Position numbers and translations under genes: made by a program
The notes under the pieces: generated by a model
Told to the model about the DNA's origin: nothing
Databases searched by the model: none
Seen by the model: only the letters and a program-made list of their open reading frames with translations
Part shown: piece after piece, positions 22,741 through 28,233 of the stretch
Numbering within the stretch: the first letter of the stretch is position 1
Layout: each line of letters begins with the position of its first letter
NCBI GenBank assembly: GCA_964200075.2
Contig: CAXNAA020000103.1
Location: 1 to 28,233, forward strand
From: Sphacelaria rigidula
Taxonomy: Eukaryota > Phaeophyceae > Sphacelariales
Reading direction: 5' to 3'
Length of the DNA stretch: 28,233 nucleotides

Positions 22741-25700
22741 CGATAACGATGACGATGATGACGACGATGATGACGGCGATGGCGATGACGGTGAGGAAGA
22801 GGAAGATGAGGAGGAAGATGGAGCCGAGGACAGTGATGAGACCTTTGGCAACCCCGATGTAGCACATCAATGTCAGGCTATCGTTGGAACTCCGCCTGCT
22901 GACGCTGATGAAGTGCCCGATGAGGAGCAACATGAATTGGAGGGCAACCGGAGCTTTGAGAACACGCCTATCGCCACGAGTCAGAGAGACACCTTTTTCC
23001 CGCATGAAGATTCGATACGTCCGTCCATGACCTCTACGCAGCAAGTCGAAATGCTCCCCCGAAGGATGCAAACCGATGCCATCAACTCCGAAATAGCCGA
23101 GATGGAGCTTGGTCAGCTGATGGAATTTTGGCTTATATCAGAGCTGACGCTAACGACTTTGTATTGTCGAACGGCACTCCTGAATATCTTGCTGAGGTGG
23201 CCTCCAAATTTGCCGATGACAACGGAATCCTTCGGGTCTTCGTTCGGTGTGATGAAACTTCTGTGCGGTATGGTGTTCAAGGGCCAAGACCTACCGATTG
23301 CTCTCCCTGATGGACCGAGTCACAGGTTCATGCTACACCCTCTTCCCAATGGCGCTCGCCCTCCGAAGATGCTGGGAGTTTTCACGCCCCTTCTCGTGCA
23401 CCTCTTGAGCTTCGACAGAGCTAAGAGCTTGTCAAAGACATCGGAGGCACGTCGACGTCGAGAGGAAGATGATACGATACCAAAAAAAACTGGAGAAAAT
23501 AGCCCAACGGAACCCGTTGTGACGAGCGGTATCAATATGGCGTGGAGGGACACACTATCTGGGCGACTCGTGACCGGATGTTTGAACGAGCTCGATGTAG
23601 CGGCAGCGGCCGATTCCTTCGCTGAGTTACCGTGGGTTAGCACAGATCCCATCGAGTCGCAGCGCTTGGGTGACGGCAAACCTAACCTGGAGCTACTACA
23701 GTGGCTGTTCGACTTGCTCTTAGCGGCTGATTGCGCCGATATGTTCATCGAGAGCGTCTTCTCTCGAGTAAGCAACTGTCTCAACAGCCCAAATTCAGCT
23801 GCGAAAGAAATCGCCATGTATGTACTGGCGAGCATCACCACCAGGTGGTGTGAGCACCTGTCGCTCAGTCAAGGAACCACCCTAGAAATTCCCGCAATGG
23901 TGGCTTTGCCCAGTCCTTTGGCGATAGAAGATGCATTCCAGCGACACATAGCCATCTCGCACGTCAGGTCCGCGTTGGTGAAGCGAATCGCGGTGGAACG
24001 ACGCCCTGGCGGTCTATTCTTCACGAGGTATACTCAGACATTAGCTGATTTGTACCTGGCGGTCTGCAATCTACGGCGTCTTCTCATGTGCAGGAGGCAG
24101 CGCCGAAGTGGCTTGGAAGCCGCGGACAAGGATTTAGTCGACTCCACAGAGCTCAGGGCACCGACTATCCTGTACTGCATGGACTCTAGCGTGGCGCTTA
24201 CATGGCTGCCAATTCGTAGGACTGCGTCGACATCGAGCATCATGTACGAAGTACAGATGGCAGCGAGACAACTGGGGGCTACAGACCATTCCGACGCGTT
24301 CCGAGGTGTATACTTGGGTAAACGTCTACGGTGCAGAATAGATGATCTCATGCCCGGCCAGACTTACCGCTTCCGCGTGCGAGGTGTTTTCACCAACAGG
24401 CTAACCACCCAGTGGAGCGCTGTCACCACTGCAGAAACGGAGCAGGGCGTAGGCTTTCGCTTTGATCCTTCCAACTCTGGGCCGTCTATCTTCATCAGCG
24501 CTAACGAAATGTCCGCCAGCTTCGGGAGTAACGAAACGTGGAGCACCATCCTTTGCACTACTCCTTTCATCACGGGCACCAACTACTGGGAGTTGCGCTT
24601 GGATAAATCAACCACGGCCTACCTCTTCATTGGGGTGGCCACCCGCGATGCTGACCTCAAGACGTTTCTGGGCGGTGACGACAAGGGCTGGGGCTTCATT
24701 GGCGATCGGGCGTTGTACCACAAGCGCACGAAGGTCAAGGCCTACGGGGAACGATTCGGACAGGGGGATACCATCGGGGTGACGTTGAACATGGACCGTG
24801 GCACCTTGTCGTTTAAAAAAAATGGGCATGATTTGGGAGTTGCATTCGACGGCCTGATTGGTGAACTCTATCCTGCCGTCGCGTTCTACAACCAGGGACA
24901 GCGCTTATCACTTGTTCAGTCTGCCTTCCGCTGTCCCGGGGCGGGTGTCTCTATTCTCGAATCTCCCTTAAATACAGGGCCTGAGGATCTACTTGAAGTG
25001 TCCGAAGTCATGCTGGCGATGGTACACGGCAACACGATGCCCCGTCAGTGGACGGACACTGTTTGCGCCCGGCACTTGGCTTGGTTAACAGGAAGTACTG
25101 TTCGTCGCATGACTAGCCTCGGGTTCGAACTCCAGTTCGATGTATCTGATACCGCGTGTAAACGTTTTGGCCTCAAGGCCAGGGCGCGGGTCCGCACGCC
25201 ACGCGGAAGTGCTGTAGTAGTGGGAGTGTGCGACGGTGTCTTGTGGTTCCACGTCGACGGAGACGACGGGGCATGGTTTTTCACTGCAAGTGACATCTGG
25301 GAAGGGAGAGCAACCGGTTATTTTACAATGTCTTCGTCAGATATCGTACGGACCGATGGGAGTGACGTCTGGACAAGGCGAGATATTTTACCTGGGGGCA
25401 GGGTGAGTCGTAGTGAGGTTTGCCGCACGCGAAGCGACTCCGCGCTTGCGGGTGGGGGGCTACCTGCTTTGGCTGGCGATTTTCTCGAAGTGAGCAACAA
25501 CGCGAGATGGACCCCGGCCATTGACGGTTGCATAGTCACCGCGTTATGCGACCATGCTGATCGGCAGCAGTCGTCTGTATGGAACTTCAGTCCAGCCGAG
25601 ATAGTGGACTTATTGTCGCCAGTGAGGGCGACATTAAATAGCATGCTTGCTCACCCAGAGAGCGGCAGAGGGACGGAGGCAACATTTGTGCGGGATGATG

Positions 25701-26200
25701 CGCTGCTTTGTCGGGTGTCGATGCTCAAGTTTTTCAATCACCAAATTGTGGGTATCCTTCCATTTGTGGACCTGGCCGAGGGGATACAGGTTTCAGGAAA
25801 AATCCAGTCCCGCACCTTCCGCTGGGGTGCCTCAACAGCGCGACGGGGTCTTGGGGTAGGGGTCGAAAATATGTCGATCAGGGGACTCGGTCCTCTCTTG
25901 GTACGTCTACGACGTAGTGTTTTCTTGGCAACTAAGCAACATACGCTGTCGCAAGCCGTTCGTATCACAACGACGCAGGCAAAGAAGGCAGAAGACGAGT
26001 ACGATTACCCTGAAGACCTGCCGCAGGTGACGATAAATCGCTTAAAGGCCGCTGCTGGCCAGGAGTCCGATGATGCCCAGGTTCGCTTGAGATCTTCCGT
26101 CTTTTACCAACTTTTCCGAGAGCTCCGTTCGGTCGACGCTTCGCTGCTACGTATGGGCTACACACATCCGATGGACGATGGCCAACAAAGAACGTTTAAG
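8341..26200 (+). CDS. Giant HERC-like protein (RCC1, LamG, Di19, UBA, FN3, SPRY), 3' end missing
   Basis: I join ten exons into one frame of 4,593 codons that continues past the window: 8341-9506, 9691-10316, 10615-10760, 11054-11263, 11477-12058, 12304-13776, 14077-14973, 15217-16005, 17866-19518, 19964-26200. Approximate domains by residue: MGASGSK myristoylation-type start; seven RCC1 repeats 559-926; helical regions to about 2450; LamG-like 2453-2617; SH3-like beta segment 2915-2970; two C2H2 fingers of Di19 type 3170-3228; UBA 3259-3298; Asp/Glu tract 3373-3477; FN3-like 3909-4007; SPRY 4011-4173; second beta segment 4246-4298. Residues 4560-4593 (QLFRELRSVDASLLR ... RTFK) resemble the run-in to a HECT domain in large HERC proteins. 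Size and content match animal HERC1/HERC2 (about 4,800 residues). The HECT domain itself is not in the window, so ligase activity is inferred. Exons 1/2 and 7/8 junctions are the least certain. Confidence 0.8.
9691..10316 (+). CDS. HERC-like gene exon 2, first RCC1 blade begins
   Basis: The acceptor at 9690 follows a long pyrimidine tract (tttgtgctttttctcgcccg). The N-terminal part is Lys/Arg-rich and probably disordered. The first RCC1 repeat starts at VWTCGQNSYGELGHSD and runs to IVDIAAG, where the phase-1 donor splits a Gly codon that continues as NEHTVVL in exon 3, the normal RCC1 order. Confidence 0.8.
10615..10760 (+). CDS. HERC-like gene exon 3, RCC1 blades 1-2
   Basis: This 146-base exon has acceptor ctctcacacacag and donor GTCCAG/gtaacc. 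It encodes the end of blade 1 (NEHTVVLSRSGE) and most of blade 2 (VFTAGYNDNGQCGQG). Its boundaries are fixed by continuity of the RCC1 repeat. Confidence 0.85.
11054..11263 (+). CDS. HERC-like gene exon 4, RCC1 blades 2-3
   Basis: This exon has 70 codons in phase 0. It completes blade 2 (CEHTLVVLEDGR) and encodes blade 3 (VVSFGYNYRGQLGHGN to YYHSIVSCDNGE). Acceptor is gacacag; donor is GGAGAG/gtaaac, exactly at the blade boundary. Confidence 0.88.
11477..12058 (+). CDS. HERC-like gene exon 5, RCC1 blades 4-7
   Basis: This exon has 194 codons in phase 0. It encodes four RCC1 repeats: VYSFGRNDFGQLG, VQSCGKNDYGQLG, VLGFGRNDYGQLG and LYVFGRNHHGQLG, each followed by the usual C/G-x-Y-H-T strand. 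The donor is CCAAG/gtaatg. The last strand of blade 7 is completed in exon 6 (VAAGFYHTIVLTGG). Confidence 0.92.
12304..13776 (+). CDS. HERC-like gene exon 6, linker and helical region
   Basis: This exon has 491 codons. It opens with the closing strand of the propeller, then an acidic, probably disordered linker. It then has helical segments such as LRSYIVLAALRILKANLARF and REAATVIILGLELFF, typical of alpha-helical regions in large HERC-type proteins. The donor is ATGCAA/gtgagt. Confidence 0.85.
14077..14973 (+). CDS. HERC-like gene exon 7, helical region
   Basis: This exon has 299 codons from acceptor ttatgcccttcag. It is helical throughout (FVQTLTKHMMHWAAS, LVLKSSIAILETALAKEK, VGVLLPPLVNGLLPFAHLSV) with no named domain. 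The donor CCCCAG/gtgacg at 14974 is preferred; a second candidate at 14997 (attgag/gtgacg) would add 23 bases and need a phase-2 acceptor. Confidence 0.75.
15217..16005 (+). CDS. HERC-like gene exon 8, helical region
   Basis: The frame is open from just after a TAG at 15214 to the donor GCAAAG/gtacga. The segment HHKLPWLLSLTKTTAMLAGR and the following region look strongly coding. The 5' end is uncertain: cgccgtag at 15216 or cttcaag at 15228 both keep phase 0. No named domain is recognised. Confidence 0.7.
16748..16898 (-). repeat. Dispersed repeat R, copy in intron 8
   Basis: The reverse complement of this stretch aligns along its whole length with 26331-26482, including a 21-base identical block (16778-16798 against 26431-26451). 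It ends in a C run (G run in the other orientation). Both strands stay open in one frame, giving peptides sharing QARNHQARSA on one strand. Confidence 0.75.
16951..17010 (-). repeat. Partial tandem copy of repeat R
   Basis: GTGGTCAATGGTC, GACT, GGCA, ATGAGTA and a C run occur in the same order and spacing as in the end of the neighbouring copy (GTGGTGAATGGTC, GACTACGGCA, ATGAGTAACCCC). It is a shortened second unit directly after the first. Confidence 0.6.
17866..19518 (+). CDS. HERC-like gene exon 9, helical region and start of LamG domain
   Basis: This exon has 551 codons, acceptor cacctgagcag and donor CTTGAG/gtgagg. The 3' part begins the LamG/concanavalin-like fold (LVFQAAHVLNN, FSITFWLLL, DTDNRLE), which continues in exon 10. 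Between 17984 and 18139 the main frame is unusually Arg-rich, while a neighbouring frame reads far more like protein, so two small compensating indels are possible there. Confidence 0.75.
19519..19963 (+). other. Intron 9 of the HERC-like gene
   Basis: This 445-base intron interrupts the LamG domain between NRLE and VCFGIP. Donor gtgagg, acceptor ttgttgcccttaag. It begins with 180 bases still open in frame, then stops (tgatag at 19698). Nothing else is seen in it. Confidence 0.75.
19964..26200 (+). CDS. HERC-like gene exon 10, 6.2 kb: LamG end, Di19, UBA, acidic tract, FN3, SPRY
   Basis: This exon has 2,079 codons without a stop, acceptor tgcccttaag and donor TTTAAG/gtaagt. By position: LamG end 19964-20270 (VPVNKW-like HVGLISEHNNLRLYFNG); paired C2H2 fingers 21929-22102; UBA 22196-22315 (DLVEQLMVIGFPEDW); Asp/Glu tract 22540-22850; FN3-like 24150-24445; SPRY 24456-24940 (YWELRLDKS, LSFKKNGHDLGVAF, LYPAVAFYN). 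The final codons look like the stretch before a HECT N-lobe. The frame stays open 110 codons into the next intron, but that part is repeat-derived. Confidence 0.88.
22540..22850 (+). repeat. GAY/GAR trinucleotide tract coding for Asp/Glu
   Basis: About 100 codons are mainly GAC, GAT, GAA and GAG, including an uninterrupted Asp run near 22710-22745. It lies between the UBA and FN3 domains of the HERC-like protein. It is in frame and so is a coding low-complexity region, probably a disordered acidic linker. Confidence 0.9.
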
Positions 26201-26330
26201 GTAAGTGTTTTGACTCTTAATACATGGTTTGAATCCCAGTGCCCTCGAGTCACTAATCAGACACCTCCCAAGAGGACATCAAACAGAAATATGAACGAAT
26301 GTAACTGTCCTGGGTGTCTAAATCCGACCT

Positions 26331-26482
26331 GGGGGGGAGGGGTACTCATGGTCTTGCATGCTATAGTCATACGACCATTGATCTCGCATACCTACGAAGC
26401 CGGGCCGGAGCACGCCGGGTTTTCGCCGTACCAGGCTCGCAATCACCAAGCCCGAAGCGCCGTCATGTGTTCGGCGAGTCGC
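26331..26482 (+). repeat. Dispersed repeat R, copy in intron 10
   Basis: It starts with a G run and GGTACTCATGGTCTTGCATG and aligns with the reverse complement of 16748-16898. It lies just after the HERC-like exon 10 donor, and its open frame explains the 110-codon extension of that exon's frame. Confidence 0.75.
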
Positions 26483-26854
26483 ATGACGAGTGAGTTGTAT
26501 CCTGCTAAGATTGTTCGGCCCGAAGCGTACTGATCCTCTTGCATTCGGATGATAGCCTTCAATGAGTTGCTTCATTTTCTGGTATCGCCACTTCCAGAGA
26601 TAGCCACGGCTGACACACTGTCTCATATGTGTCTCACCATTCAAACACTACGTACGTAGTATGATGATCTCCTTTGCGCGGAATTGAGGTTCCCCCACCC
26701 CGCACGATATGATGTAGCTCAACCACAATCACCTCATCATGGTTACCGCAAAAAAGAAAACGCAAAAAAAACTGTAACCTGGTTGCCTAGCTTACGCAGA
26801 GAGTGGCGTGTTTTACAGCGTCATTGCAAACCGACGCCAACCCGATGGGGGGGC

Positions 26855-26907
26855 CGTCCCTATAAACCGGGACGGAGTACGCCGAATTTTTGCCGGACTA
26901 GGCTCTT
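26855..26907 (+). repeat. Truncated copy of repeat R
   Basis: GTCCCTATAAACCGGGACGG followed by GAGTACGCCG and GGACTAGGCTC matches the middle of repeat R. It is then cut off by a 20-base G run at 26908. Confidence 0.55.
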
Positions 26908-27068
26908 GGGGGGGGGGGGGGGGGGGGTGCGTTGGGATACGGGGTTTTTTTGGGGCCGTGGGGTGGGGGGGGGGGGCGCCTGTGGCTGGTTTGGTGGATC
27001 CTTGGTCGCCGCGTTGGGTTTGGTCGGGTGCGTCGGTCTTCTAGGGTGTTGTTGCTGGGTGGGTTGGT

Positions 27069-27099
<31 letters not shown>
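26908..27099. other. Two long G runs around an A-poor stretch, possible assembly artefact
   Basis: G runs of 20 (26908-26927) and 29 bases (27071-27099) enclose 143 bases with only about four A residues, almost all G, T and some C. This composition is unlike the rest of the window and looks like low-quality or gap-edge sequence. Confidence 0.6.
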
Positions 27100-27102
<3 letters not shown>

Positions 27103-27252
27103 GTGTGTACAACTGGATATTTTCTGCACTGTAGTGTGGAGCTCAGGTCGCCTAGTTGCCGTATATGGTCAAAAACCTACATGAAAACAAAAAGTCTCGC
27201 GAGGCGCACGACTTGTTCAAATCGAGAGGGTCAATTTGTGAATCATGGATGG

Positions 27253-27278
27253 CATGGAGCGAAGCACTTCGCTTCATG
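27253..27278. repeat. Near-perfect palindrome
   Basis: CATGGAGCGAAG and CTTCGCTTCATG are inverted repeats with one mismatch and a two-base centre. No terminator context is evident. Confidence 0.6.
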
Positions 27279-27727
27279 TCATACTCTATATGGGGGCTAA
27301 CCTAGTGTCGTGCAACAGACAGGCTTAGATCTATGAGCTTCATCAACGCTGTCAATATTCTTGGAGCTTCTGTCGTTCTCGCTCCGTACATTACGATCCC
27401 GACTGCTGTCGGAATTACTTCATATAAGCGGATACTATATCATCCATTACACAGTACCGTAAACAGTAGTCATGGGTCCGCAAGGACATTGATAAATGCA
27501 ATATGTTCATGTCACTACATCTGTTCGATCCCGCCTGTCACGGATCGAGGTCATGAACAAGCAAAGGTTCGGACGGTGATTAAAAACGTCCAGCAAACGC
27601 AACGAAGCTCAGATTTAGCGCAGCGGGTCCGACAGTTCTCTCACAATAATTTCGGTTCAACATACGGAGTTGGTTGCAATACTCATAGTTAGTTGGTCTC
27701 TTGACAGGGTTTCGGGTGATCAGTTTC

Positions 27728-28230
27728 TCAGCGTTCCGCGGTGACTAACACCAAGAGGGTTGTTGCAGTCATGTTGCGCCCGTCTCGGAACAGAACCAGG
27801 TGGCGTGTTTCGCAACCGTTCGCAAGAACGTCGAAACGCCCTCCACCCGTGAACGAGCCGCTCGCTGGCGACTTATTTACCACTACGGGTTCGCCATCCA
27901 GGTTCACTAGTCGAACAACCTTACCCATAATCATCTTAAGCCTCTCAAACACTTTGCCGCGTCCATAACAGTAGATGGTGCTCTATTCCCTGTCCGATAG
28001 GCGCACAGCAGCCTGAAGAAAACGCCTTCTAGTGCCCGGTAGTGCCATCCGTCCAGTTTGGGTTTCAACACGTATGTAGTGGACACGTTAATCGCTTGAT
28101 TTCGGTGTGGGATGTTGATTCCTTCGCTACAGTATGGATCATATATGTGTGTGTTGTGTGTTGTCGTCCCATTTATTCTGGGCATCAGTCTACATCTTTC
28201 GATATATGTGGGTACATCAGCCGGGGTCAC
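27728..28230 (-). other. Unidentified minus-strand reading frames at the right edge
   Basis: One frame covers 28230-27931 (KLDGWHYRALEGVFFRLL and MDAAKCLRGLR). A second frame, open from about 27986 to a stop at 27728, reads KVFERLKMIMGKVVRLVNLD and LFRDGRNMTATT, with protein-like composition. They overlap near 27950. A single indel or an intron could link them (a good acceptor, gttttcttcag, lies at about 28013). I recognise no family; a mobile-element or unrelated host gene end are both possible. Confidence 0.3.
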
Positions 28231-28233
28231 ACA

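Larger units (their letters stand above)
26201..28233. other. Intron 10 or 3' flank of the HERC-like gene
   Basis: The donor at 26201 is gtaagtg. No V-x-F-x-G-E or G-G-x-Y-R-E HECT start was seen to the end of the window. The region holds repeat R copies, two long G runs, a small palindrome (27253-27278) and an unidentified minus-strand frame near the right edge. Confidence 0.55.

Noticed and set aside
22535-23071. 178-codon minus-strand frame rich in Val and Ile, looking like a membrane protein
   Set aside because: It is the antisense of the GAY/GAR tract in exon 10; complementing Asp/Glu codons gives Val/Ile/Phe codons automatically.
26201-26533. In-frame extension of exon 10 by 110 codons
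   Set aside because: It starts at a strong gtaagt donor exactly where HECT-flanking sequence should be spliced, and most of it is repeat R.
18-28233. tRNA, rRNA or CRISPR features
   Set aside because: No cloverleaf with paired A and B boxes, no rRNA-like conserved blocks, and no regularly spaced direct repeats were seen by eye; a tRNAscan or Rfam run was not possible.

Overview
This is a eukaryotic nuclear window with two divergently oriented, intron-containing genes embedded in repeat-rich non-coding DNA. Introns follow GT-AG rules, with donors such as gtgagt, gtaagt and gtatgt, and acceptors usually cag followed by a phase-0 codon. The minus-strand gene encodes a GrpE-type nucleotide exchange factor that starts with a signal peptide whose predicted cleavage site is followed by Tyr and then by a Ser/Arg-rich stretch. 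That is the layout of plastid targeting in algae with a red-type secondary plastid, so an ochrophyte (stramenopile) alga is my best guess, possibly a brown-alga-like genome given the long introns. This is inference; no ribosomal or organellar marker is present.

Layout. Positions 1-4178 hold no exon I can support. They contain a small inverted-repeat element (226-516), a large imperfect foldback (about 917-1387) and other repeat debris, and probably form the third intron or 3' flank of the GrpE gene. Positions 4179-7953 (minus) carry three GrpE exons; the second intron holds two tandem foldback elements. Positions 7954-8340 are the shared upstream region of the two genes.

Positions 8341-26200 (plus) are ten exons of a giant HERC-like protein, at least 4,593 codons in my gene model. 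In order it has: an N-myristoylation-type start; a helical N-terminal region; a complete seven-blade RCC1 propeller; long helical regions; a LamG/concanavalin-like domain; paired Di19-type zinc fingers; a UBA domain; a long Asp/Glu tract; an FN3-like domain; a SPRY domain; and a segment resembling the sequence just before a HECT domain. The catalytic HECT domain would lie beyond the window. The last exon seen is over 6.2 kb without an intron, while the 5' part is finely split.

Positions 26201-28233 are the next intron or flank. They contain a repeat also found, inverted, in intron 8, a suspicious pair of long G runs, and an unidentified minus-strand reading frame at the right edge.

Functionally, the GrpE would serve an Hsp70 chaperone, probably in the plastid. 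The giant protein would be a ubiquitin ligase or scaffold that recognises partners through RCC1, SPRY, LamG and UBA modules. Nothing in the sequence ties the two genes together except their shared upstream region.
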